A model generated the notes under the pieces. That model was not told the DNA's origin. It worked only from the letters and a program-made list of their open reading frames with translations, and searched no databases. A stretch of 64,000 nt of DNA, from NCBI GenBank assembly GCA_949987705.1, contig CATLJY010000148.1:62001-126000 (forward strand), written 5' to 3'. Shown here piece by piece: positions 43,851-55,998 of the stretch. A program made the position numbers and the translations under genes. The DNA is from Thereva unica. Taxonomy: Eukaryota > Arthropoda > Insecta > Diptera > Therevidae. Each line of letters opens with the position of its first letter. Positions within the stretch are counted from its first letter, which is position 1.

Positions 43851-46800
43851 GAACTTGTTTGCTTTATTTGAAAAAATAGTTGTTTCGTAATCTGCCGCTT
43901 GTCTGAGTTTTCTCTAGTAGGAATTTTGAGCCTTTACGATACGCGCGCCGTCGTTGATACTGGTAATGAGTTGGTAACACCCGCGAAAAATAGCTTGCCT
44001 TCTTTTTTTTTCTTTATAACAATTGAAATTAAATTAGAACGGTTATCTAGAGTCTTCGACTTAAACCGGTACTTTATTCAAAACCATATACATATAAGAA
44101 GCAACTGTTAACCAAATTAGATTTTTTTTTTTTTTAGTAAACTCATATTATTAACGACGCGGAGTACTCAGAGAAGACAAGTATTTACTTCAAGTTGTAT
44201 TCAATTAGGTAAACCTCAGCTTCTGTTGCAGACGAATATATTTTTGTGGTTGCTTCCATTTTTTTTTATTTCTTTGTGCAAAATTGATTTAGCTGTCCTG
44301 ACTATTCCATATCGGAATCAAACTATTTACGCGAAATCGTTATGCGAAAGATATTCTCCAGATACCCTACAAAACAGAATGGCCCCAAATGCTAGATATA
44401 CTGTAGGCCAATTGCAGTATGGCTTGGGCCCAATCGAATCAATAACTGACCAACTTTCAACGTAGAAAAATATCTAGAATCTAACACTTCCTCCTAGACT
44501 CTAAGGCCGAGCCAAAGCATAGAACTACAAAGCCATGAGCGAATTTGGCATCCCCAATAAAATGACCTTTAAATGTGTGCTGTAATCTATTTTCCTTTAC
44601 TGGAGTCAAAGTCCAAAAGAAGCTCCCTAAAGTATTTTACTTTTTTTTAACTTCCCAGTATAGGAAGTTATTGTAATCGGTCCGAAAATCGAAATCGAAA
44701 ATTTCAACGTATTTTCATCTTTCAAGGTCCCAGGAGCATTTTAAGCAAAAAATTGGGAGGAAGTATGTGTGTGTGTGTGTGTATGTGCGTACGGATGTGG
44801 TCATTTTTTCCTGCACGATATCGCGCGAACCAGAACTGATATCGGCTTCGTTGAGGTGTTGTTCGAAGCGTATTAACCGAAATATGATCTGAAAAGATTT
44901 TCATGAAAATCGGTCCAGCCGTTTTTTTGTTTGAGCGACGTAAGTGATTTTTGTACCTGCACGATATCGCCCGAACCACGAAAGATATTGACTTACTTGA
45001 GGTGCCGTTCGAAGCGTATTAGCGACAATATTATCTGAAAAGATTTTTATAATATTCGGTCCAGCGGTTTTTTGGTTTAAATGACTTAAGTGATTTTTGT
45101 ACCTGCACGATATCGCGCGAACTATAAAAGATATCGGCTTAGTTGACGTGCCGTTCGAAGAGTATTAACCAAAATATGATCTGAAAAGATTTTCATAAAA
45201 TTCGGTCCAGCCGTTTTTTTATTTAAGCGGCGTAAGTGATTTTTGTACCTGCACGATATGACCCGAACCACAAAAGATGTTGACTTACTTGAGGTGCCGT
45301 TCGAAGCGTATTAGCGACAATATAATCTGAAAATATTTTTATAATATTCGGTCCAGCGGGTTTTTGGTTTAACTGACTTAAGTGATTTTTGTACCTGCAC
45401 GATACCGCGCGAACTAAAAACTATATCGACTTCAACATTGATACATCAATTTTATATACATTTTCGTCATTTTAATCTTGTAAGTGCGCACATTAAGTTT
45501 GACATTTAGGCGAAAATATTGATTAACGATTGTGACAAATTCTCAGTATTATGCATATATTCTATATTGCCTATTGTTCATTTATTATTAAAATATCCAA
45601 TCATAATATTCAACATCCATCATACTGGGAAGTTGATCGTGTGGACCGAAAGGGTCGAACCCACATCCCAACTAGTTTTTTTTTAATATTTAACACAATA
45701 AATTCTGTTTTTATTACTATGTTGGTAACTACATAATTTGTTATATAAAATAATGCACACTTTTGCTATAATGATGCTAGATTGCTTTGGCGCTTCTTCA
45801 CTAATACATTGCTGCCTTAACTTTCAACAAATTATACCAAATTTTCATCTAATCTTAAATAATATTCACATAATTATTATAATCTACTAATAAATCTAGG
45901 GCTCAACCAACAATGTCTCGAATAGAGTATTCCTGCCACACCTTACTATTTATTCGTATATTAGGATTTGAAACTAAGGCAAAATATTAAGTAAATATTA
46001 TGTATGTCACACTTTTGTTATAAATTCTGTTATCAATTGAACGTACACTCAAAATCGCATTAGATTGAGGTTCTGTGGGATTTGTATTTCTTTTAATGTA
46101 CGTCGATTTCTCTTTTGCATATCTACATGCAATAATTGTATTATTAATTACTAGCGTACGAATGACAATGTAATATTTCGGCATCTGGGTTAAACAATGA
46201 ACGAAAATAAATACTATCCGCTTTCATTTACCATGATAATAATAGTCGATCGTTCCCGATACATCAAAGCAAAAATATTAAAATATGAAGGAGGAAGGTT
46301 TTGCAACGAAATCGAAATTTTTTCACTTTATTTACATAAATGCACGAATTCAACTTATTATACGTGTACTTACTGCGTTGTGATATTTAAAAATTCTCCC
46401 GGCGGCACCTGTAAGCCAGCATTTGCCTCTGTGTAGATTCGCCTATTGTTTCTTTTCCTATTGTTTTGTATATTTATCCATTTTGCAAATTGATTTATCC
46501 ATTTTTTCTTTTTTTTGTTCTTTACAATTTTATTTCATGGGTACCTAAAAAATATTTTTTTGTCTAGATGAACTACCTTTTCTAAATTTTTACATTTTAT
46601 TAGAAATTTACTTAACTTATGTATTTCTGCTTCGTTGTTGGTGGGCTTCCGCGTGGTCGTAAAAATCCGCAATTTCCTTCCTAATTTTCTTCCATCTGCA
46701 TCTGTGCGCCTCCCGATCGGTCCAGATCGCTTCCTATTATCTGCTGGCGTTTTGATTTTTTGGCTGCAGGCTCCGTTGTTCTTTTTTTCTTTTTGATGTT

Positions 46801-47026
46801 CGCCTCCGATACACCAGTGTGATTGAGCACGTGTTTTATTTTTGTGTTGTGTGGGAATTGGTTATTTTACCCGGTTGAAAAATACTTTCGGACTGAATGC
46901 GATTAATTTTTTTGTTCTGGTTTCTTTATTTCATGCCAGAACTTATTATGTTTTAATTTGAATTAAAAAAAAAAATTTTTTTTTTTTAAAAGTTTTGATT
47001 TTTGAAAAAAACTTCGGGGTCACCAC
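43851..47026 (-). other. Gypsy C 5' leader
   Basis: About 3.2 kb between the primer site and gag, of which 44649-45676 is a DINE-like insertion. The remainder (43851-44648 and 45677-47026) is AT-rich with a T/A-rich run near 46965-46990 and no supportable gene. Confidence 0.55.
44649..45676 (+). mobile_element. DINE/Helentron-like repeat, complete copy
   Basis: 1,028 bp. Starts AACTTCCCAGTAT and carries the inverted ATACTGGGAAGTT near its other end (45622-45634); final bases CCCAACTAGT. A GT microsatellite (44768-44785) is followed by about four ~150-bp tandem units. Subterminal inverted repeat, central tandem array, hairpin-prone 3' end and a T-rich target without clear duplication resemble DINE-1/HINE (Helentron-derived) elements; that class is an inference. 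Near-identical in layout to 61834-62872. Confidence 0.75.
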
Positions 47027-47320
47027 TGTGGGATTAATATTTATTCCACTTTTATAAAAAATCGTTTTTAATATTTTTATAGATTATTATTCGTTTTATT
47101 TCACTTTAATTTATTTTATTATTTAAATTACATATTTTATTATAAAGTATGACCGGGACACAAACGCTTCCCATCGATCGGCTGATGGTGTGCTCCGTAT
47201 AACGTTTTGCGTTGAACTAGTCATTTACACGATCGGAACGGAACGCTTTCTATCGATCAGACGGAAGTTGCAGATTTCAATACGGCGGTTCTATGAACGC
47301 CGGAAACAGTGGGCGCTACA
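47027..47320 (-). repeat. 5' LTR of Gypsy C
   Basis: 294 bp, one mismatch to the 3' LTR. Followed inward by GTGGTGACCCCGAAGT, a likely tRNA primer site. Confidence 0.97.
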
Positions 47321-49087
47321 AGGCTGAGTGCCATACTCTATCAAAAGCCTTGGAGATATCTAAAGCAACCAAACTAGATTCACCAGATCCATGCAAACTT
47401 CGGTTAAGGTGTTCTGTAAGGCAAACTAAAAGATCACCAGTGGATCTTTTTTGTCGGAAGCCGTATTGTTTGTCGTTGATATGTTGGTTGGATTCTAGGT
47501 ATCCCATTAGCTTTTTGTTAATTATCGTCTCCATGGTTTTGGAGAGAATAGAAGTAATTGCTATTGGACGGTAGTTGGAGGGAAGGCTGGAGTTACCCTT
47601 TTTCGGTATGGGCTGCACATGACCAAGTTTTCAAGAATCTGGGTAAACTCCGGAAGAGTATGATAGGGCAAAAAGTTTGCGCAGAGGTTTAGCCAAAGGT
47701 GAGGCACATTGTTTTAAGACGACAGGGGGTATATTATCGGTTCCAGTGCATTTATTGACATCGAGCTCCTTGAGGCACCTGTACACCTCGCGAGTTCTGA
47801 AGAAAACTCTGTCCATTAAATGAGCGCTGTGCTCGAGAACCGGGGGTAGCATGTCAGTTTGGGGTAAAGAAGAATTGGCAGCAAACAGAGATGCTAATAA
47901 ATCGGCCTTGGATTTTCTGTCTGTTATCACCTTCTCATCGTGGATGAATGAAGGAGTTGTGGATGAAGTGAAATTCTTCTTAATGGAGCTTACCAAGGAC
48001 CAGAAGTTCTTGCTCCCAGAGGTTGCATTAAGGAGTTTACTTCTCAATTTGTTGTCAAATGAATTTTTGACATTCCTGATGGTGAGCGATTCACTCGGGG
48101 AGCTCTTGTAAGCTCGAAAGGCGGCTTCTTTATATCTGATTGCATTCATACACTCCTGATTAAACCATCTGTTGGGCCTAGCCTTCACAGATTTAGTTGT
48201 ATGAGGAATGAACAAATGCATTCCTGCCTGTATGATCCTAGAGATACGGATAGCGGCAGCGTTGACGTTTTTGTTTCGGAAACACAAGTTCCAGTCAGTA
48301 GATTGGAAAAAATTAATAAGCCCCAGCCAGTTGGCCTTCCCATAATGGCATACAGTTTTTTTAACTGGTTTGGGAGGGGTGGGAAGTTTGAATGGGAAGC
48401 TAGCGCTAACTAAGCAGTGGTCCGAATTGCCGAGAGGTGAATCAACTGTGACGGTATATCTTGCTGGATGGGAAGTAAGGAAAAGATCAAGGAGATATCT
48501 TCCTTGATCAGAAGCATCAGGGACTCTTGTGGGATGATCCACAATTTGATGCAAATTATTGATGTCTGCAAAGAGCTCGACGTCCTTGCCAGAAGCACTG
48601 GTGCTATTTGAGTAAGTCAGCCAGTTTACATTGTGAACATTGAAATCACCCGCAACCATGATTTCACACTCAGGATTGGACGATAAAAATCCCGAGATTT
48701 GTTCCGAAATAGAATCGAATGATGAAGTGGAGGCTTCGTTACTTATGTTAGGGCTTCTGTATAGGAAGCAAAAGAATATGACGTGGCTTTGGAAGATGAT
48801 TTTAATCCAAAGATAGTTAAAATCTGAAGTCGTGCTTGAATATTTTTTATAATAAGCCACGTCATCCCTAACATAGATGGCGATACCCCTATGGGGGGAG
48901 AGATTGTGCACTAAAGTGTATCCCGACACCTGGTAATGACCTAAGTCATTATCGGGTGATATTTGGGTTTCACTAAGTGCGAAGATTGGGGGTTTATATG
49001 TTAACAAGTGGCACTCAACAAAAGAAAAATTCGCATGAAGTCCACGGATGTTACAGAGGTCAAAAACAAAGCTTGACTTGTAACGGG
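47321..49087 (-). pseudogene. LINE ORF2, endonuclease and N-terminal RT block
   Basis: AP endonuclease: CNIRGLHANFSFVECHLL (49010-49065), ALSETQISPDNDLGHYQVSG, RGIAIYVRDDVAYY, VAGDFNVHNVNW and LGNSDHCLVS, i.e. the SET, GDFN and SDH motifs with catalytic residues. A linker (RPNRWFNQECMNAIRYKE, SGSKNFWSLVSSIKKN) precedes RT (CTGTDNIPPVVLK, SLPSNYRPIAITSILSKTME, KQYGFRQKRSTGDLL, ALDISKAFDRVWHSAL). One in-frame TGA at 47631-47633 stands where a Trp is expected (PDS-stop-KLGHVQP). Otherwise open. Flanked by Gypsy C and hAT. Confidence 0.93.
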
Positions 49088-49445
49088 ACTTCGGTCAGCG
49101 TTGCCAGATGATTTTGTCGATTATCCGTAGATTGCGATTTTCCGAGGTTTGAAAATTCCGTTGCTCCGTATTGTTGCTCCATTTGGCTGAAAAGTTCGTA
49201 AAATACGTTTTCTACAATAAATTTAGCCGGGAAATTTGAAAATATATTAATGTAAATATTTATAAAAAAAAAAAACTTTTTAAAAGTATTTATTTTAGGT
49301 AATTTAAATGATAAAATGCTTTAAGTGAAATTAAAGGTGTTGAATATTTAATCTTTGACAATCATTTGCACGAATATAACACAAACTTTAGAAAACTAAA
49401 AATGCATAAAATGATCATAAGAGTATTTATCAGTAGATGTGTTTT

Positions 49446-50176
49446 CTACTGATAAATACTCTTATCCATCATTTTGACCATATCGGTAAGATCAACCGAG
49501 GTTATAGAAGTATCTCGCAGAAGAGCTTTGCCGTGTAAAATAGCTTCCAAGGTCTCTGTCTCTAGTTTGTTTCTAAGCTTCGTTTTGTTAATATTGATTT
49601 GACTGAATATTCGTTCTACAGTTGCAGATGAGTGCGGAAGGACTGCGATGCGATCAACCATATCTAAAACCAATGGAAACTCGGTGGAGCCATCAGCATT
49701 TTCATAATTGCGCACTTTGTTCCAAAAAGAGTTTTTGTCCAAATGAAAATCATTTTTGAAGATTCTTTTCAACGTTTTGAATTCGTTGTGCACATCCTCG
49801 ATGTCGAAGTGAAAGAAGTCGGCAGCGACTGATACATTGTGAGACATTTTCAAATTCATGGGTTCTACGAATTCGAATTCTTTAAGCATCTGAACACTCT
49901 TCTCCGCAAAAGGAAATCTTTTAGCAATTTCCTTAGCTAAAATTATCAAAAACTTGCGACATCGGGAGCGAAAGTTGTCAATATCAGTGGTGGAAATCGA
50001 TGGTGGAAGCTTCTTAAGTCCCACCGCCACATGTGGCCCAAGATTGATATTTCGAAGAGGCAGCCACTCCGTGGTAGGTTCCGCGAATTCCAAAAATTCT
50101 GGATCCGTTCTCTCAACGTAGTCTTCGTTGACATAGCACCCAACGACAGTTTTGAAAAGATCTTCCATTTTTGCGT
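49446..50176 (-). pseudogene. hAT transposase, C-terminal block with hATC dimerisation domain
   Basis: Resumes right after the BEL insertion (AKMEDLFKTVVGCYV) and runs to a stop at 49446. Near the end, DRIAVLPHSSATVERIFSQI and NKTKLRNKLETETLEAILHG is the hATC dimerisation motif of Ac/hobo-type transposases. Upstream helical sequence includes KRFPFAEKSVQMLKEFEF and SFWNKVRNY. No stop in this block. It belongs with the exons at 55999-57599. Confidence 0.9.
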
Positions 50177-50389
50177 TGTAAAAAAAAGGTAAAATAAGGG
50201 GAACCGGTGGTGTTCCGTTCAAATAAAAAAGGAACGAAGTTGTTTTCTGGACGAGTTTTATTTCATAACTAACTAGATATAATAATAATTCAATAAATGA
50301 TTGAAGTACGTATATATATAACAAGGCAATCCATGAATACAAAATACTTAACAAACATAATAACAGTAGTATTCTATTAATTTTCAACA
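50177..50389 (-). repeat. 3' LTR of BEL
   Basis: 213 bp. Its inner edge overlaps the end of the polyprotein ORF (stop at 50377-50379). Confidence 0.95.
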
Positions 50390-53300
50390 TCCTCCGGCCG
50401 CGCCAACTCCAGTGGATATAAGTGCTGGACAGATCTTCTTGTATGTTTCCCATCAGCAAAACGTATCTCACAGGCCCTAACCTTTCCGTCTCGTCCCGGA
50501 AATGTATTTTCAACAATGGCTATTTTCCAATGGATCCTGGGCCTAGCAGAGTCAAAAACCAGAACTACGTCATCCTTTCGAATTGATACAGAAGGCTTCC
50601 CAAAGATCGTAAAAGCTGCAAATATTCTATACGCCATCTTTTCCGCAACTTAACAAGAAATTTCATTCGTTGCTTCCATCTTTGCTGAATGTCGTCAGGA
50701 GAGGCATCACTTGGAACAGTATCCGTCGAGGTGGCCCAATATAAAATCGTTCGGTGTAAGGGGTGACAAGTCCAACGGATCATTACTGGAATAAGTCAGT
50801 GGACGGGAGTTGATCACATTTTCTACTTCTGCTAGAATCGTTCGTAACTGTTCAAAATTTAACTTAGCCTTTCCAATTACTACCTTCAAAGCATTTTTCA
50901 TAGTTCGTATGAGGCGTTCCCAAAATCCACCCCACCAGGGAGCTCGCTCAACTATAAAATTCCACTTAATACGATTCTGTGCCAAATATTCTTTTAGATA
51001 TTCATTTTCAAAAAACTTGACTCCATTTCCAACTTCCAGAGAAGCACGGCGAAAGGTTTTGGCATTGTCAGAATATATTGCGGCTGGCATTCCTCGTCGC
51101 GCTACAAATCTTCTTAGCGCCATTAAACAACTCTCAGTAGTCATACTTCTAACTAATTCCAAATGTACCGCACGAAGGGCTGCACATGTAAAAATCATGA
51201 CGTAAACTTTAGACATAAGTCTTTCCTGGATGTTTTCATAACAATACAAGGGTCCTGCAAAGTCAACTCCAACGTGCTCGAAAGGCCTTGTGAACATTAT
51301 TCGGCCTGGAGGAAGTGGAGCAAAAGGCTGAGAAGCAGGCTGACCCCAGAGTTTCTTACATAGAAAACAATTTTTAATTACACTTTTGATACGTTGTCGT
51401 CCTTTGATAATCCAAAACTTTTCTCTTAATTTTGCTAGCAAGACGTTAACACCGCCATGCATACTTCTTCCATGATAATCAATTATAATCAAATCAATCA
51501 AATGCGATCTTGGAGGTAAAATGATTGGATGCTTGAAATCAGTTGATTCATCCAGAGCTTGAAGGCGTCCTCCCAATCTTAAAAGACAATTTTTGTCAAT
51601 AAACGGATTTAATTGTGCAATTCTTGAAGACTTCGGAAAAGGCTTCCCTCTTTGCAAGGCACAAATTTCACTAGCATAAGCCTCTTGCTGAACATATTTC
51701 AACCAGTAAATTTCCGCTAAATTCAAATCGTCACAGGTAAGAGTTGTCGACGAAAACTTATTTCTTTTCTTAATTAACTCAACGAAACGCATAACGTAAG
51801 CTGTAACTCTTAGTAGACGAGTCCAGGATCTAAAATCTCTATAACATAACAATGGCTCTTGTCTTTCCGCTTTTAAAACAGGATCTTCTACTAATAACAA
51901 AGATATTGCGCAAGTATTATCTTCCTTCAGCTCTTCACACTCCCAATCACTTTCTTCTAATTTGAGCCAAGTTGGTCCTTCAATCCATAAGGATGAGTGA
52001 CGAAGGCATGATCCTGATATTCCTCGTGTGACTAAGTCGGCTGGATTATCCTTCCCAGCGCAATGCCTCCAATCCTTTTTGGATGTGATACTACGTATTT
52101 CATTCACTCTATTCTGAACGTAAGGTTGCCATTTGTGCATTTCACCCTGTATCCAATTAAGAGCTATTTTTGAATCAGTCCACAGATAATAACGTTTAGC
52201 CACAACCTTGAGAGATTTTTGTAAATATGCACAAAGGCGTGCTGCTAATAACGCTGCAGTCAGCTCTAATTTAGGCAAGGTAAGTTCTTTCGAATTACCT
52301 GACTTTATCGGTGCTACTCTACCTTTTGCACATAAAAAAACAATATTAATATTTCCTTTTCGATCCTTGCTTCTAATAAATGCCACTATCCCATATGCTT
52401 TCATACTAGCATCAGCAAATACATGTATTGTCATCTCATCTGAAGAAGAGTATAAAGCTGACCTTGGTATCGTCATCTCTTTTGCCTCTAACAAACTTCT
52501 TACGCAGCTGTTCCAGTCTTCATTTAACTCTTCAGGTAGCTCTTGGTCCCATTCTAATTGCCTTTTCCAGACTAACTGAAAAAGGATTTTTATCTTTATT
52601 ACTACAGGAACCAATATTCCAAGCGGGTCGAAAATATGAGCGATTGTTCTTAGAATGTTCCGTTTAGTTCCCTTCTTCCTATCTGGGTACAGGAGTTTCT
52701 CAATTGACTCAAAAGGGATTCCAATCTCGTCGCTGCAAACATACCACTTAAGACCCAAAACTTTCTGAACGTCTGGACTACTATCAAATTTACCAAATCT
52801 TCTCAATTTATGACTATTGGTGTTCCACTTCCGTAAATGCATGCCTGCCTTGTCCATAATAAGTAAGGATTCCTCGTATAATTGTTGACACTCCTCTTCT
52901 GTGTCTAAACTTACTACCAGATCATCCATGTAAAACCCTCTCTTAAGCCAAGCACAGGTAAATGGGAAGTTCTTCTCTTCGAAATCCAGATGCACGCGTA
53001 TAGTAGCAGCCAATAGGAATGGGCTCGAAGATACTCCAAATGTCACTCTTGTCATTCTATAAATTTGGAGCTTTGGTAACTTATCGCTTGCTGACATTTT
53101 CTTCACGTACCAAATAAAACGATGACTATCACGGTCTTCCTTTTGTAGCTGAATCTGTAAAAATGCCTTTTCTATATCGGCAACTACAGCATATTTTCCA
53201 AAACGAAAATTCAAACAAATTTTGAAAACATCGGGCAACATGTTGGCACCTACACATAGGTGATCATTCAATGAAGGCATACCAGGTTCATGAGACGACG

Positions 53301-55689
53301 CATCAAAAACAATTCTTATTTTTGTGGTTGTACTTTCCTCCTTATAAACCGGTCGATGCGGTAGGTAAAATATTCTCTTTGAAGGTTCTTTATCATCCAC
53401 TGCAGGCTCTGCAATTCCGTTTGATATAAGCTGCCTCATTTCTCGGTCATAATCAAAAAAATCTTTTGGATTTCTCAATAAACGTTTCGTCAACGAATTC
53501 AATCTGCAAAGCGCTTGTCCCTTATTACTATTAAATTCACTCCTTGAATCTTTCCATGGCAACTTAGCTACGTATCGGGAACTTTTTCTTGTAATGCAAT
53601 CTCTTATTAAACGCTGGGTTATTAACAAATTTTCCTCTTCTTCTTCTCTAATTCCAATCGTTTCCAGTGCCCAAAAATTAGATAAATCATCTGGATCTAA
53701 ATTAGACATGCACAACATACTATTTGAAGTATATTCCGCGCTTGATGTGCTTTGGCTTCCGTATGTTTTTAACTGAGGAGATCTTTGTAACGTCCAACCA
53801 AAAATGGTCTCTACAGCTCTTAGCCTGCCAGAGATTCGCTTTTGTCTTCCGGTGACTATGGTCCAATAGTAGTCTGAGCCTAATAGAAGACTCAATCCCT
53901 CTGATTTCTCTACTTCAACAACCTGCGTATCAGCGAGCTTAAGTCCTAAAAATGAAGTACAATTGGCATCTGGAGGCTTCAGCATATCAACACAAATATC
54001 TGGGACAGAAATGGCTTCAATTTCTACACTATTATGATCATACTGGCTTTTTAAAATAACCTTAACTTTATCAAACTTTCGGAAAGGGGCCTTCTTTGCA
54101 TTACCAAATGACATAACTGACAAATTTATAGTTCCGATTATGTTTAAATTCAGTTGTGTCACAACACTTCCACGGATGTATGTGTGTTGGCTGCCTCCAT
54201 CAATTACCATGCGAATTAACAGATTCTCCTTCCGTACTGGAGATGTTACTAGGCAACATGCAGTATTTAAATACACATCACAATGCTCTTCCAAATTATT
54301 AGTGCAAAGATTCAAAACTTGTTTCGTGTCAGGGTTACTGTTAGCATTACAAGACGAACTTCTTTGCCCCTTGATGACATGTGCTGATGAGATTTTCGAA
54401 TTCAGCAAACTACACATGGAAGTAACATGTCTTCCCTTGCAATTTTTGCAAATTATCCATTTTAAACGACACTTCTGCGAAGTATGTCCGTCCTTAGTGC
54501 AACGAAAACATTTGCCAGTTTTCCTCAGCAAATCTCTTTTTCCGCTTAGAGATAGACTTGTGGCTCTGCAATCACTTGTAGGATGATCGACAGATTTACA
54601 AAATAAACAAATTTCATGTTTATTCATCGATATTAACCCTGCCGCAGTAGTTGGGGTATTGCTTTGAATAACAACGCTGTTGTACTTAGATTTTTCCGCC
54701 AACGCCTTTTCTAAAGATGCAACCTCTCTCTTTAGAAACCTCAAAAGGTTCTGAATCTGAATATCACCATATTCCGAAATCATAGAGCTGCTACTTCCTG
54801 ATGGATCTAACTCTTCAATATCCGACTTTCCATCCGTTGCCTTTCGGTGAAAATCTATTCTTAGTTCGTTTGGTAAGCAGCGCAATAAAATTGATTTTAA
54901 CATCACACAATATTGACTTGAAGAGACTTTTAAAGCTGTTAGGGATTGGGTACAAGACATGACCGTATTGTACAACGCACGCAATCCATTAACATCACCC
55001 TTGGATTGAACTGCCTTTAAAGCAATCAGTTGTTGCATGTGTTTATCTATTAGGGTATCGGTATTTCCGAACTGTTCTTGCAATAGAGCGACAGCTGCAT
55101 CGTAACAACTTGATGTTGGTGTGAATCCAGAAATGGTCATTTTTGCACCCCCTATTAAGACAGACTCCAAATAATTAAATTTTTCGGAACCCAACAAGTT
55201 AGGATTCTCGTGCACGGCAACTCGAAATTGCTCCCAAAATGGTAGCCATTCCTCATGATTCCCAGCAAATTTTCTAAGATGCAACTTGGGGAGAGTAGAA
55301 GTAGAGATACTTGAAATGGGCGCTGCATTGGTAGGTTCAGGGGTATCAGAAATAGGTAAAAGTTTCTTTTGGACCTTTAGAAGTCTTGAATTCAGCTTTG
55401 CCAAAATGCCAACAGCTAAATCCTCGTATTCCGCAACCTTTTCAACTTCTTTTTCATTATCCTGTAAATTTATTAAATTTTTATTAAGGATATCCAAATT
55501 TTTGTCGCTAAGACATTCATGTGCAGCTCTTATTCACTGTTCAAAAGATGAGAGTTCTTCTTCTATTTCATCGAATTTTTCCGAATTTCGATCAATTATC
55601 AATGACTCCTCGGACTTTAAATAAGTTGCTGCAGACTTGCACAACTTAGTGATTTGGCCGCGATAAGCCGAACGCGCGGAAATCTCCAT
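50377..55689 (-). pseudogene. BEL/Pao gag-pol polyprotein with few lesions
   Basis: ATG at 55689, then codon 52 is an in-frame TGA (55534-55536). Gag: LPKLHLRKFAGNHEEWLPF (DUF1759-like), then CCHC-type knuckles CLFCKSVDHPTSDC, CFRCTKDGHTSQKC, CKNCKGRHVTSMC. Protease-like MVIDGGSQHTYI (DUF1758-like). RT: VVADIEKAFLQIQL and FYMDDLVVSLD with catalytic DD. RNase H: HVFADASMKAYGI, LWTDSKIALNWIQ. Integrase: HGGVNVLLAKLREKFWI with CFLC, VGVDFAGPLYCYE, IYSDNAKTFRRA, WWGGFWERLIRTMK (D, D, E). DUF5641-like tail: VSIRKDDVVLVFD to RSVQHLYPLELA. Two compensating frameshifts lie between about 50780 and 50600. Three small lesions, otherwise intact. Confidence 0.93.
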
Positions 55690-55780
55690 GATTGCCGTTA
55701 CCTTCACGCGTTCTTTAAATTAATGAAAAGTAAAATTACACGACACCGTGTCGTTCCCGTCCCGGGTTTCGGCACCAAAA

Positions 55781-55993
55781 TGTAAAAAAAGCGTAAAATA
55801 AGGGGAACCGGTGGTGTTCCGTTCAAATAAAAAAGGAACGAAGTTGTTTTCTGGACGAGTTTTATTTCATAACTAACTAGATATAATAATAATTCAATAA
55901 ATGATTGAAGTACGTATATATATAACAAGGCAATCCATGAATACAAAATACTTAACAAACATAATAACAGTAGTATTCTATTAATTTTCAACA
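55781..55993 (-). repeat. 5' LTR of BEL
   Basis: 213 bp. Immediately inside (minus sense) follows TTTTGGTGCCGAAACCCGGG (55780 downward), a plausible primer-binding site. Confidence 0.95.
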
Positions 55994-55998
55994 TGCGT

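Larger units (their letters stand above)
38604..47320 (-). mobile_element. Gypsy C: near-intact Ty3/Gypsy retrotransposon
   Basis: 8,717 bp with 294-bp LTRs at both ends, 4-bp duplication AGGC (38600-38603; 47321-47324). Gag (42951-43850) and pol (39850-42999) are open on the minus strand. A primer-site-like GTGGTGACCCCGAAGT lies directly inside the 5' LTR (47026 downward) and a purine-rich GAGGGGGAGTGA just before the 3' LTR (about 38898-38909). LTRs differ at one position by eye, so insertion is recent. The long 5' leader (43851-47026) contains a DINE-like insertion. Gypsy C sits inside LINE ORF2. Confidence 0.95.
50177..55993 (-). mobile_element. BEL/Pao retrotransposon, young
   Basis: 5,817 bp, LTRs of 213 bp at 50177-50389 and 55781-55993 that differ only at two adjacent positions, with 5-bp duplication TGCGT (50172-50176; 55994-55998). 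LTR reads TGTTGAAAATTAATAG...TTTTTTTACA in element sense. A single long polyprotein lies on the minus strand. Inserted into the hAT transposase gene. Confidence 0.95.

Noticed and set aside
50389..50516. Apparent N-terminal extension of the hAT C-terminal block into BEL sequence
   Set aside because: The residues upstream of 50176 are encoded by the BEL LTR and beyond, so they are a chance fusion.
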